Origin: Saccoglossus kowalevskii | Lineage: Eukaryota; Hemichordata; Enteropneusta; Harrimaniidae | Assembly (NCBI RefSeq): GCF_000003605.2 | Contig: NW_003148407.1 | Coordinates: 1 to 61,891, forward strand | Length of the DNA: 61,891 nucleotides | Reading direction: 5' to 3' | Part shown: one piece after another, positions 1 through 11,705 of the stretch | Numbering within the stretch: the first letter of the stretch is position 1 | Layout: each line of letters begins with the position of its first letter | Program-made: the position numbers and the translations under genes | Notes under the pieces: model-generated | The model's input: the letters and a program-made list of their open reading frames with translations, nothing else | What the model was told of the DNA's origin: nothing | Databases searched by the model: none

Positions 1-1831
1 CTGGGTTTCACACTAATGTCTAGGAATACAACTGGGTTTCACACCAGTGTCCAGGAATACAACTGACCTTCACACTAATGTCTAGGAATACAACTGGCTT
101 TCATACCAGTGTCTAGGAATACAACTGGCTTTCACACCAGTGTCTAGGAATACAACTGGCTTTCATACCAGTGTCTAGGAATACAACTGGCTTTCACACC
201 AGTGTCTAGGAATACAACTGGCTTTCACACTAGTGTCTAGGAATACAACTGGCTTTCACACCAGTGTCTTGGAACACAACTGGCTTTCACACCAGTTTCT
301 AAGAATACAACTGGCTTTCACACCAGTGTCTAGGAATACAACTGGCTTTCACAGCAGTGTCGAAGAATACAACTGGCTTTCACACCAGTTTCTAAGAATA
401 CAACTGGCTTTCACAGCAGTGTCTAGAAACACAACTGGCTTTCACACCAGTGTCTAGGAATACAACTGGCTTTCACACCAGTGTCAAGGAATACAACTGG
501 CTTTCACACCAGTGTCTAGGAACACAACTGGCTTTCACACCAGTGTCTAGGAATACAACTGGGTTTCACACCACTGTCAAGCAATACAACTGGGTTTCAC
601 ACCAGTGTCCAGCAGTACAACTAGGCTTCGCACCAGTGTCTAGGAATACAACTGGGTTTCACACCAGTGTCCATCAATACAACTGGGTTTCGCACCAGTG
701 TCTAAGAATACAACTGGGTTTGACACCAGTGTCTAGGAATACAACTGGCTTTCACACCAGTGTCTAGGAATACAACTGGCTTTCACACCAGTGTCTAAGA
801 ATACAACTGGCTTTCGTACCAGTGCTAAGCAATACAACTGGCTTTCACACCAGTGTCTAGGAATACAACCGTCTTTCACAGCAGTGTCTAAGAATACAAC
901 TGGCTTTGACACCAGTGTCTAGGAATACAACTGGCTTTCACACCAGTGTCTAAGAATACAACTGGCTTTCACAGCAGTGTCTAGGAATACAACTGGCTTT
1001 CACACCAGTGTCTAAGAATAAAACTGGCTTTCACAGCAGTGTCTAGAAATACAACTGGCTTTCACACCAGTGTCTAGGAATACAACTGGCTTTCACACCA
1101 GTGTCTAAGAATACAACTGGCTTTCGCACCAGTGCTAAGCAATACAACTGGCTTTCACACCAGTGTCTAGGAATACAACTGGCTTTCACACCAGTGTCTA
1201 AGAATACAACTGGCTTTCACAGCAGTGTCTAGGATTACAACAGGGTTTCACACCAGTGCTAAGCAATACAACTGGCTTTCACACCAGTGTCTCAGGAATA
1301 CAACTGGCTTTCACACCAGTGTCTAGGAATACAACTGGCTTTCACACCAGTGTCTAGAAACACAACTGGCTTTCACACCAGTGTCTAGGAATACAACTGG
1401 CTTTCACACCAGTGTCCAGGAATACAACTGGCTTTCACACCAGTGTCTAGGAATACAACTGGCTTTCACAGCAGTGTCTAGAAACACAACTGGCTTTCAC
1501 ACCAGTGTCTAGGAATACAACTGGCTTTCACACCAGTGTCTAGGAATACAACTGGCTTTCACACCAGTATCCTAGGAATACAACTGGCTTTCACACCAGT
1601 GTCTAGGAATACAACTGGCTTTCACACCAGTATCTAGGAATACAACTGGCTTTCACACCAGTGTCGAGGAATACAACTGGCTTTCACACCAGTGTCTAAG
1701 AATACAACTGGGTTTCACACCAGTGTCTAGGAATACAACTGGGTTTCACACCAGTATCCTAGGAATACAACTGGGTTTCACACTAATGTCTAGGAATACA
1801 ACTGGGTTTCACACCAGTGTCTAGGAATACA

Positions 1832-3300
1832 ACTGACCTTCACACTAATGTCTAGGAATACAACTGGCTTTCATACCAGTGTCTAGGAAAACAACTGGCT
1901 TTCACACCAGTGTCTAGGAATACAACTGGCTTTCACACCAGTGTCTAGGAACACAACTGGCTTTCACACCAGTGTCTAGGAATACAACTGGCTTTCACAC
2001 CAGTGCCCATCAATACAACTGGGTTTCGCACTAGTGTCTAAGAATACAACTGGCTTTCACACCAGTGTCTAAGAATACAACTGGCTTTCACACCAGTGTC
2101 TAGGAATACAACTGGCTTTCACACCAGTGTCTAGGAATACAACTGGCTTTCACACCAGTGTCTAAGAATAAAACTGGCTTTCACAGCAGTGTCTAGAAAT
2201 ACAACTGGCTTTCACACCAGTGTCTAGCAATACAACTGGCTTTCACACCAGTGTCTAAGAATACAACTGGCTTTCGCACCAGTGCTAAGCAATACAGCTG
2301 GCTTTCACACCAGTGTCTTGGAATACAACTGGGTTTCACACCAGTGCTAAGCAATACAACTGGCTTTCACACCAGTGTCTAAGAATACAACTGGCTTTCA
2401 CACCAGTATTCTAGGAATACAACTGGCTTTCACAGCAGTGTCTAGAAATACAACTGGCTTTCACACCAGTGTCTAGGAATACAACTGGCTTTCACACCAG
2501 TGTCTAAGAATACAACTGGCTTTCGCACCAGTGCTAAGCAATACAGCTGGCTTTCACACCAGTGTCTTGGAATACAACTGGGTTTCACACCAGTGCTAAG
2601 CAATACAACTGGGTTTCACACCAGTGTCTAGGAATACAACTGACCTTCACACTAACGTCTAGGAATACAACTGGCTTTCACACCAGTGTCTAGGAATACA
2701 ACTGGCTTTCACAGCAGTGTCTAGAAACACAACTGGCTTTCACACCAGTGTCTAGGAATACAACTGGCTTTCACACCAGTGTCTAGGAATACAACTGGCT
2801 TTCACACCAGTGTCTAGGAATACAACTGGCTTTCACACCAGTGTCTAGGAATACAACTGGCTTTCACACCAGTGTCTAGGAATACAACTGGCTTTCACAC
2901 CAGTATCTAGGAATACAACTGGCTTTCACACCAGTGTCGAGGAATACAACTGGCTTTCACACCAGTGTCTAAGAATACAACTGGGTTTCACACCAGTGTC
3001 TAGGAATACAACTGGGTTTCACACCAGTGTCTAGGAATACAACTGGCTTTCACACTAATGTCTAGGAATACAACTGGCTTTCACACTAATGTCTAGGAAT
3101 ACAACTGGCTTTCACACTAATGTCTAGGAATACAACTGGGTTTCACACCAGTGTCTAGGAATACAACTGACCTTCACACTAACGTCTAGGAATACAACTG
3201 GCTTTCACACCAGTGTCTAGGAATACAACTGGCTTTCACAGCAGTGTCTAGAAACACAACTGGCTTTCACACCAGTGTCTAGGAATACAACTGGCTTTCA
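1832..3300 (+). repeat. Long-range duplicated block, copy 1 (partners at 22.6 and 38.2 kb)
   Basis: Landmarks in this block recur at 38,158-39,626 with an unchanging offset of 36,326 bp: GGAAAACAAC (1885), GTGCCCATC (near 2005), AGTATTCTAG (2405), TGACCTTCACAC (2641 and 3168) and CAGTATCTAG (2901). The first part also matches 22,642-23,270 at offset 20,810, after which that copy has lost one unit. The constant offset over about 1.47 kb shows a collinear copy without net indels. I infer a segmental duplication or conversion within the array. Confidence 0.85.
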
Positions 3301-3696
3301 CACCAGTGTCTAGGAATACAACTGGCTTTCACACCAGTGTCTAGGAACACAACTGGCTTTCACACCAGTATCCTAGGAATACAACTGGCTTTCACACCAG
3401 TGTCTAGGAATACAACTGGCTTTCACACCAGTATCTAGGAATACAACTGGCTTTCACACCAGTGTCGAGGAATACAACTGGCTTTCACACCAGTGTCTAA
3501 GAATACAACTGGGTTTCACACCAGTGTCTAGGAATACAACTGGGTATCACACCAGTGTCTAGGAATACAACTGGCTTTCACACTAATGTCTAGGAATACA
3601 ACTGGCTTTCACACTAATGTCTAGGAATACAACTGGCTTTCACACTAATGTCTAGGAATACAACTGGGTTTCACACCAGTGTCTAGGAATACAACT
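2641..3696 (+). repeat. 17-unit tandem duplication
   Basis: The TGACCTTCACACTAACG unit at 2641 recurs at 3168 (527 bp = 17 x 31), and the next TGACCTTCACAC is at 3696 (528 bp). The interval content is shared in order: TCTAGAAACAC units, TATCTAGG, GTCGAGG, GGGTTTCAC units, then three CACACTAATG units. The extra base in the second interval is explained by a 32-bp TATCCTAGG unit near 3,368. A local unequal exchange is the simplest reading. Confidence 0.75.
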
Positions 3697-3830
3697 GACC
3701 TTCACACTAATGTCTAGGAATACAACTGGCTTTCATACCAGTGTCTAGGAATACAACTGGTTTTCACACCAGTGTCTAGGAACACAACTGGCTTTCACAC
3801 CAGTGTCTAGGAATACAACTGGGTTTCACA

Positions 3831-5180
3831 CCACTGTCAAGCAATACAACTGGGTTTCACACCAGTGTCCAGCAGTACAACTAGGCTTCGCACCAGTGTC
3901 TAGGAATACAACTGGGTTTCACACCAGTGTCTAGGAATACAACTGGCTTTCACACCAGTGTCTAAGAATACAACTGGCTTTCGCACCAGCGCTAAGCAAT
4001 ACAACTGGCTTTCACACCAGTGTCTAGGAATACAACTGGCTTTCACACCAGTGTCTAAGAATACAACTGGCTTTCACACCAGTGTCTAGGAATACAACTG
4101 GCTTTCACAGCAGTGTCTAGAAACACAACTGGCTTTCACACCAGTGTCTAGGAATACAACTGGCTTTCACAGCAGTGTCTAGAAACACAGCTGGCTTTCA
4201 CACCAGTGTCTAGGAATACAACTGGCTTTCACACCAGTGTCTAGGAATACAACTGGCTTTCACACCAGTGTCTAGGAACACAACTGGCTTTCACACCAAT
4301 ATTCTAGGAATACAACTGGCTTTCACACCAGTGTCTAGGAATACAACTGGCTTTCACACCAGTATCGAGGAATACAACTGGCTTTCACACCAGTGTCGAG
4401 GAATACAACTGGGTTTCACACCAGTGTCTAAGAATACAACTGGGTTTCACACCAGTGTCTAGGAATACAACTGGGTTTCACACCAGTGTCTAGGAATACA
4501 ACTGGCTTTCACACTAATGTCTAGGAATACAACTGGCTTTCACACTAATGTCTAGGAATACAACTGGGTTTCACACTAATGTCTAGGAATACAACTGGGT
4601 TTCACACCAGTGTCTAGGAATACAACTGACCTTCACACTAACGTCTAGGAATACAACTGGCTTTCACACCAGTGTCTAGGAATACAACTGGGTTTCACAG
4701 CAGTGTCTAGAAACACAACTGGCTTCCACACCAGTGTCTAGGAATACAACTGGCTTTCACACCAGTGTCTAGGAATACAACTGGCTTTCACACCAGTGTC
4801 TAGGAATACAACTGGTTTCACACCAGTGTCTAGGAACACAACTGGCTTTCACACCAGTATCCTAGGAATACAACTGGCTTTCACACCAGTGTCTAGGAAT
4901 ACAACTGGCTTTCACACCAGTATCTAGGAATACAACTGGCTTTCACACCAGTGTCTTGGAATACAACTGGCTTTCACACCAGTGTCTAAGAATACAACTG
5001 GGTTTCACACCAGTGTCTAGGAATACAACTGGGTTTCACACCAGTGTCTAGGAATACAACTGGCTTTCACACTAATGTCTAGGAATACAACTGGCTTTCA
5101 CACTTATGTCTAGGAATACAACTGGGTTTCACACTAATGTCTAGGAATACAACTGGGTTTCACACCAGTGTCTAGGAATA
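3831..5180 (+). repeat. Long-range duplicated block, copy 1 (partners at 6.66, 24.1 and 34.9 kb)
   Basis: CCACTGTCAAGC (3831), the AATATTCTAGG unit (near 4,297), the 30-bp CTGGTTTCAC unit (4814) and CTTATG (5103) recur at 6656, near 7,122, 7639 and 7928, a constant offset of 2,825 bp. CCACTGTCAAGC and the CTGGTTTCAC unit also recur at 24,114 and 25,097 (offset 20,283) until about 25.2 kb. The AGCGCT variant near 3,988 is private to this copy among those I compared. Confidence 0.8.
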
Positions 5181-6655
5181 CAACTGACCTTCACACTAAT
5201 GTCTAGGAATACAACTGGCTTTCATACCAGTGTCTAGGAAAACAACTGGCTTTCACACCAGTGTCTAGGAATACAACTGGCTTTCACACCAGTGTCTAGG
5301 AACACAACTGGCTTTCACACCAGTGTCTAGGAATACAACTGGCTTTCACACCAGTGCCCATCAATACAACTGGGTTTCGCACCAGTGTCTAAGAATACAA
5401 CTGGCTTTCACACCAGTGTCTAAGAATACAACTGGCTTTCACACCAGTGTCTAGGAATACAACTGGCTTTCACACCAGTGTCTAGGAATACAACTGGCTT
5501 TCACACCAGTGTCTAAGAATAAAACTGGCTTTCACAGCAGTGTCTAGAAATACAACTGGCTTTCACACCAGTGTCTAAGAATACAACTGGCTTTCGCACC
5601 AGTGCTAAGCAATACAACTGGCTTTCACAGCAGTGTCTAGGAATACAACTGGGTTTCACACCAGTGCTAAGCAATACAACTGGCTTTCACACCAGTGTCT
5701 AAGAATACAACTGGCTTTCACAGCAGTGTCTAGGAATACAACTGGATTTCACACCAGTTTCCAGCAATACAACTATATTTCGCACCAGTGTCTAGGAATA
5801 CAACTGGGTTTCACACCAGTGCTAAGCAATGCAACTGGCTTTCACATCAGTGTCTAGGAATACAAATGGCCTTCACACCAGTGGCTAGGAATACAACTGG
5901 CTTTCACAGCAGTGTCTAGAAACACAACTGGCTTTCACACCAGTGTCTAGGAATACAACTGGCTTTCACACCAGTGTCTAGGAATACAACTGGCTTTCAC
6001 ACCAGTGTCTAGAAACACAACTGGCTTTCACACCAGTGTCTAGGAATACAACTGGCTTTCACACCAGTGTCTAGGAATACAACTGGCTTTCACACCAGTA
6101 TCCTAGGAATACAACTGGCTTTCACACCAGTGTCTAGGAATACAACTGGCTTTCACACCAGTATCTAGGAATACAACTGGCTTTCACAGCAGTGTCTAGA
6201 AACACAACTGGCTTTCACACCAGTGTCTAGGAATACAACTGGCTTTCACACCAGTGTCTAGGAATACAACTGGCTTTCACACCAGTATCCTAGGAATACA
6301 ACTGGCTTTCACACCAGTGTCTAGGAATACAACTGGCTTTCACACCAGTATCTAGGAATACAACTGGCTTTCACACCAGTGTCGAGGAATACAACTGGCT
6401 TTCACACCAGTGTCTAAGAATACAACTGGGTTTCACACCAGTGTCTAGGAATACAACTGGGTATCACACCAGTGTCTAGGAATACAACTGACCTTCACAC
6501 TAATGTCTAGGAATACAACTGGCTTTCATACCAGTGTCTAGGAATACAACTGGTTTTCACACCAGTGTCTAGGAATACAACTGGCTTTCACACCAGTGTC
6601 TAGGAACACAACTGGCTTTCACACCAGTGTCTAGGAATACAACTGGGTTTTCACA

Positions 6656-8100
6656 CCACTGTCAAGCAATACAACTGGGTTTCACACCAGTGTCCAGCAG
6701 TACAACTAGGCTTCGCACCAGTGTCTAGGAATACAACTGGCTTTCACACCAGTGTCTAGGAATACAACTGGCTTTCACACCAGTGTCTAAGAATACAACT
6801 GGCTTTCGCACCAGTGCTAAGCAATACAACTGGCTTTCACACCAGTGTCTAGGAATACAACTGGCTTTCACACCAGTGTCTAAGAATACAACTGGCTTTC
6901 ACAGCAGTGTCTAGGAATACAACTGGCTTTCACAGCAGTGTCTAGAAACACAACTGGCTTTCACACCAGTGTCTAGGAATACAACTGGCTTTCACAGCAG
7001 TGTCTAGAAACACAGCTGGCTTTCACACCAGTGTCTAGGAATACAACTGGCTTTCACACCAGTGTCTAGGAATACAACTGGCTTTCACACCAGTGTCTAG
7101 GAACACAACTGGCTTTCACACCAGTATTCTAGGAATACAACTGGCTTTCACACCAGTGTCTAGGAATACAACTGGCTTTCACACCAGTATCGAGGAATAC
7201 AACTGGCTTTCACACCAGTGTCGAGGAATACAACTGGCTTTCACACCAGTGTCTAAGAATACAACTGGGTTTCACACCAGTGTCTAGGAATACAACTGGG
7301 TTTTACACCAGTGTCTAGGAATACAACTGGCTTTCACACTAATGTCTAGGAATACAACTGGCTTTCACACTAATGTCTAGGAATACAACTGGGTTTCACA
7401 CTAATGTCTAGGAATACAACTGGGTTTCACACCAGTGTCTAGGAATACAACTGACCTTCACACTAACGTCTAGGAATACAACTGGCTTTCACACCAGTGT
7501 CTAGGAATACAACTGGCTTTCACAGCAGTGTCTAGAAACACAACTGGCTTTCACACCAGTGTCTAGGAATACAACTGGCTTTCACACCAGTGTCTAGGAA
7601 TACAACTGGCTTTCACACCAGTGTCTAGGAATACAACTGGTTTCACACCAGTGTCGAGGAACACAACTGGCTTTCACACCAGTATCCTAGGAATACAACT
7701 GGCTTTCACACCAGTGTCTAGGAATACAACTGGCTTTCACACCAGTATCTAGGAATACAACTGGCTTTCACACCAGTGTCTTGGAATACAACTGGCTTTC
7801 ACACCAGTGTCTAAGAATACAACTGGGTTTCACACCAGTGTCTAGGAATACAACTGGGTTTCACACCAGTGTCTAGGAATACAACTGGCTTTCACACTAA
7901 TGTCTAGGAATACAACTGGCTTTCACACTTATGTCTAGGAATACAACTGGGTTTCACACTAATGTCTAGGAATACAACTGGGTTTCACACCAGTGTCTAG
8001 AATACAAACTGACCTTCACACTAATGTCTAGGAATACAACTGGCTTTCATACCAGTGTCTAGGAAAACAACTGGCTTTCACACCAGTGTCTATGAATACA
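6656..8100 (+). repeat. Duplicated block, copy 2 of the 3.83 kb block; closest partner at 34.87-36.04 kb
   Basis: This copy follows the 3,831-5,180 block at offset 2,825. It is closer to 34.87-36.04 kb, with a constant offset of 27,943 at 7093, 7639 (CTGGTTTCAC), 7928 (CTTATG) and 8091. Only these two copies carry the GTCTATGAATAC unit right after the GGAAAACAAC unit. A further partial copy follows at about 8.15-8.96 kb (offset 1,053). The end of this block falls in an indel-rich zone. Confidence 0.8.
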
Positions 8101-8145
8101 ACTGGCTTTCACACCATGTCTAGGACACACTGGCTTTCACCACCA
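7990..8145. other. Indel cluster, probable sequence error
   Basis: Compared with the paralogous copy at offset 27,943 (near 36,034 onward), this stretch shows TCTAGAATACAAACTG (one base lost, one gained). It then shows CCATGTC for CCAGTGTC, GGACACACTGG for GGAACACAACTGG, and CACCACCAG for CACACCAG. Several indels within about 45 bp, in an array where units are otherwise almost always 31 bp, suggest uncorrected long-read errors. A real hypermutated patch is possible but less likely. Confidence 0.65.
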
Positions 8146-9084
8146 GTGTCTAGGAATACAACTGGCTTTCACACCAGTATTCTAGGAATACAACTGGCTT
8201 TCACACCAGTGTCTAGGAATACAACTGGCTTTCACACCAGTATCGAGGAATACAACTGGCTTTCACACCAGTGTCGAGGAATACAACTGGGTTTCACACC
8301 AGTGTCTAAGAATACAACTGGGTTTCACACCAGTGTCTAGGAATACAATTGGGTTTCACACCAGTGTCTAGGAATACAACTGGCTTTCACACTAATGTCT
8401 AGGAATACAACTGGCTTTCACACTAATGTCTAGGAATACAACTGGGTTTCACACTAATGTCTAGGAATACAACTGGGTTTCACACCAGTGTCTAGGAATA
8501 CAACTGACCTTCACACTAACGTCTAGGAATACAACTGGCTTTCACACCAGTGTCTAGGAATACAACTGGCTTTCACAGCAGTGTCTAGGAATACAACTGG
8601 CTTTCACACCAGTGTCTAGGAATACAACTGGCTTTCACACCAGTGTCTAGGAATACAACTGGTTTCACACCAGTGTCTAGGAACACAACTGGCTTTCACA
8701 CCAGTATCCTAGGAAAACAACTGGCTTTCACACCAGTGTCTAGGAATACAACTGGCTTTCACACCAGTATCTAGGAATACAACTGGCTTTCACACCAGTG
8801 TCTTGGAATACAACTGGCTTTCACACCAGTGTCTAGGAATACAACTGGGTTTCACACCAGTGTCTAGGAATACAACTGGCTTTCACACTAATGTCTAGGA
8901 ATACAACTGGCTTTCACTCTTATGTCTAGGAATACAACTGGGTTTCACACTAATGTCTAGGAATACAACTGGGTTTCACACCAGTGTCTGGGAATACAAC
9001 TGACCTTCACACTAATGTCTAGGAATACAACTGGGTTTCACACTAATGTCTAGGAATACAACTGGGTTTCACACCAGTGTCTAG

Positions 9085-9150
9085 GATACAACTGACCTTC
9101 ACACTAATGTCTAGAATACAACTGGCTTTCATACCAGTGTCTAGAAAACA
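9085..9150. other. Three single-base deletions in consecutive units, probable sequence error
   Basis: The partner copy at offset 13,550 (near 22,635-22,700) reads CTAGGAATAC, CTAGGAATAC and CTAGGAAAAC. Here the same units read CTAGGATAC, CTAGAATAC and CTAGAAAAC. Each loss is one base from a G or A run, which is the usual signature of homopolymer-length error. Confidence 0.65.
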
Positions 9151-9854
9151 ACTGGCTTTCACACCAGTGTCTAGGAATACAACTGGCTTTCACACCAGTG
9201 TCTAGGAACACAACTGGCTTTCACACCAGTGTCTAGGAATACAACTGGCTTTCACACCAGTGCCCATCAATACAACTGGGTTTCGCACTAGTGTCTAAGA
9301 ATACAACTGGCTTTCACACCAGTGTCTAAGAATACAACTGGCTTTCACACCAGTGTCTAGGAATACAACTGGCTTTCACACCAGTGTCTAGGAATACAAC
9401 TGGCTTTCACACCAGTGTCTAAGAATAAAACTGGCTTTCACAGCAGTGTCTAGAAATACAACTGGCTTTCACACCAGTGTCTAGGAATACAACTGGCTTT
9501 CACACCAGTGTCTAAGAATACAACTGGCTTTCGCACCAGTGCTAAGCAATACAGCTGGCTTTCACACCAGTGTCTTGGAATACAACTGGGTTTCACACCA
9601 GTGCTAAGCAATACAACTGGCTTTCACACCAGTGTCTAAGAATACAACTGGCTTTCACAGCAGTGTCTAGGAATACAACTGGGTTTCACACCAGTTTCCA
9701 GCAATACAACTATATTTCGCACCAGTGTCTAGGAATACAACTGGGTTTCACACCAGTGTCTAGGAATACAACTGGGTTTCACACCAGTGTCTAGGAATAC
9801 AACTGGCTTTCACACCAGTGTCTAGAAACACAACTGGGTTTCACACCAGTATCT

Positions 9855-10600
9855 AGGAATACAAGTGGCTTTCACACCAGTGTCTAGGAATACAACTGGC
9901 TTTCACACCAGTGTCCAGGAATACAACTGGCTTTCACACCAGTGTCCAGGAATACAACTGGCTTTCACACCAGTGTCCAGGAATACAACTGGCTTTCACA
10001 CCAGTGTCTAGGAATACAACTGGCTTTCACACCAGTGTCTAGAAACACAACTGGCTTTCACACCAGTGTCTAGGAATACAACTGGCTTTCACACCAGTGT
10101 CCAGGAATACAACTGGCTTTCACACCAGTGTCTAGGAATACAAATGGCTTTCACAGCAGTGTCTAGAAACACAACTGGCTTTCACACCAGTGTCTAGGAA
10201 TACAACTGGCTTTCACACCAGTGTCTAGGAATACAACTGGCTTTCACACCAGTATCCTAGGAATACAACTGGCTTTCACACCAGTGTCTAGGAATACAAC
10301 TGGCTTTCACACCAGTATCTAGGAATACAACTGGCTTTCACACCAGTGTCGAGGAATACAACTGGCTTTCACACCAGTGTCTAAGAATACAACTGGGTTT
10401 CACACCAGTGTCTAGAAATACAACTGGGTTTCACACCAGTGTCTAGGAATACAACTGGCTTTCACACTAATGTCTAAGAATACAACTGGCTTTCACACCA
10501 GTATCTAGGAATACAACTGGCTTTCACACCAGTATCTAGGAATACAACTGGCTTTCACACCAGTGTCGAGGAATACAACTGGCTTTCACACCAGTGTCTA
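9855..10600 (+). repeat. Duplicated block with three consecutive GTCCAGG units (partner at 36.5 kb)
   Basis: Three successive GTCCAGG units begin at 9911 and recur at 36,556. The TATCCTAGG unit at 10,251 recurs at 36,896. The offset is 26,645 bp in both cases, showing a collinear copy over at least 340 bp and probably about 0.75 kb. Upstream, at the GTGCCCATC landmark, the offset is 26,862, meaning the 36-kb copy lacks seven units (217 bp) between. Confidence 0.75.
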
Positions 10601-10725
10601 TGAATACAACTGGGTTTCACACCAGTGTCCAGGAATACAACTGGCTTTCACACCAGTGTCTAAGAATACAACTGGCTTTCACAGCAGTGTCTAGAAACAC
10701 AACATGGCTTTCACACCAGTGTCTA

Positions 10726-11040
10726 GGAATACAACTGGCTTCACACCAGTGTCTAGGAATACAACTGGCTTTCACACCTGTGTCTAGGAATACAACTGGC
10801 TTTCACACCAGTGTCTAGGAATACACATGGCTTTCACACCAGTGTCTAGGAATACAACTGGCTTTCACACCAGTGTCTAGGAATACAACTGGCTTTCACA
10901 CCAGTGTCTAGGAATACAGCTGGGTTTCATACCAGTGTCTAGGAATACAGCTGGCTTTCTCACCAGAGTCTAGGAATACAACTGGCTTTCATACCAGTGT
11001 CTAGGAATACAACTGACTTTCACACTAATGTCTAGGAATA
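10726..11040 (+). repeat. Small type B patch inside type A
   Basis: About 315 bp of B-type units (GGCTTCACACC, CACACCTGTG, CAGCTGGGTTTCATACC, TTTCTCACCAGAGTC, ACTGACTTTCACAC) sit between A-type units. It is collinear with about 45.30-45.61 kb at offset 34,576, checked at CCTGTG (10,777) and AGAGTC (10,965). Its ACACATGG unit corresponds to ACAGATGG in the partner. Both junctions fall within units and no other sequence is inserted, which fits conversion or templated copying. Confidence 0.7.
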
Positions 11041-11545
11041 CAACTGGCTTTCACACCAGTGTCTAGGAATACAACTGGCTTTCACACCAGTATCTAGGAA
11101 TACAACTGGCTTTCACAGCAGTGTCTAGAAACACAACTGGCTTTCACACCAGTGTCTAGGAATACAACTGGCTTTCACACCAGTGTCTAGGAATACAACT
11201 GGCTTTCACACCAGTATCCTAGGAATACAACTGGCTTTCACACCAGTGTCTAGGAATACAACTGGCTTTCACACCAGTATCTAGGAATACAACTGGCTTT
11301 CACACCAGTGTCGAGGAATACAACTGGCTTTCACACCAGTGTCTAAGAATACAACTGGGTTTCACACCAGTGTCTAGGAATACAACTGGGTTTCACACCA
11401 GTGTCTAGGAATACAACTGGCTTTCACACTAATGTCTCGGAATACAACTGGCTTTCACACTAATGTCTAGGAATACAACTGGGTTTCACACTAATGTCTA
11501 GGAATACAACTGGGTTTCACACCAGTGCCTAAGGAATAACAACTG
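11041..11545 (+). repeat. Type A segment
   Basis: A-type markers return in their usual order: GTCTAGAAACAC, TATCCTAGG (near 11,216), TATCTAGG, GTCGAGG, GTCTAAG, GGGTTTCAC units, then CACACTAATG units including a GTCTCGG variant near 11,435. The GTCTCGG allele is shared with 28,214, 43,321 and copies near 30.2 and 32.06 kb, so these blocks share ancestry. No gene is present. Confidence 0.7.
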
Positions 11546-11705
11546 ACCTTCACACTAATGTCTAGGATACACTGGCTTTCATACCAGTGTCTAGGATACA
11601 CTGCTTCACACCAGTGTCTAGAATACACTGGCTTTCATACCATGTCTAGAATACAACTGACTTTCACACTAATGTCTATGAATACAACTGGTTTCACACC
11701 AGTGT
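11525..11705. other. Densest indel cluster in the window, probable sequence error
   Basis: Units read GCCTAAGGAATAACAACTG, CTAGGATACACTGG, CTAGGATACACTGC, CTAGAATACACTGG and CATACCATGTC in close succession. The equivalent units in related blocks near 14.1, 28.3 and 43.4 kb are regular. About ten one-base losses and gains fall within 180 bp and sit at an A-to-B junction, so a misjoined or poorly polished spot is likely. Confidence 0.65.

Larger units (their letters stand above)
1..10725 (+). repeat. Type A satellite domain 1
   Basis: Units here carry the type A markers: GTCTAGAAACACAACTGG, 32-bp units with TATCCTAGG, GTCGAGG, 30-bp GTGCTAAGC units, GTGCCCATC, and runs of CACACTAATG units followed by ACTGACCTTCACAC. 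The order of these markers recurs as blocks of roughly 0.5-1.3 kb, but the spacing between ACTGACCTTCACAC units varies (about 527, 528, 560, 930 and 1,300 bp), so there is no fixed higher-order period. No gene is present. Open frames of up to 105 codons exist (for example 450-767) only where the in-frame TAG of a unit is mutated. Confidence 0.85.

Noticed and set aside
450-767. Open frames of 60-105 codons scattered on the + strand, encoding similar 31-residue repeats
   Set aside because: The unit is 31 bp, so three units read all three frames and give a 31-codon pattern that normally stops at the TAG of GTC-TAG. Longer frames exist only where that TAG is mutated in one unit. They start at GTG in repeat sequence, have no promoter or ribosome site, and their lengths step by 31 codons. 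They are by-products of the satellite.
5748-5790. Possible promoter or TATA-like element around ACAACTATATTTCGC units
   Set aside because: TATATTTC arises from two substitutions in one unit that recurs by block copying (for example near 9,711, 12,832, 29,526, 31,387 and 48,439). No gene lies downstream, and the position follows the duplication pattern.
8110-8145. Real diverged units or an ancient insertion at the indel clusters
   Set aside because: The changes are one-base gains and losses in runs, and the paralogous copies are regular, so sequence error is the simpler explanation. High-accuracy reads would settle it.
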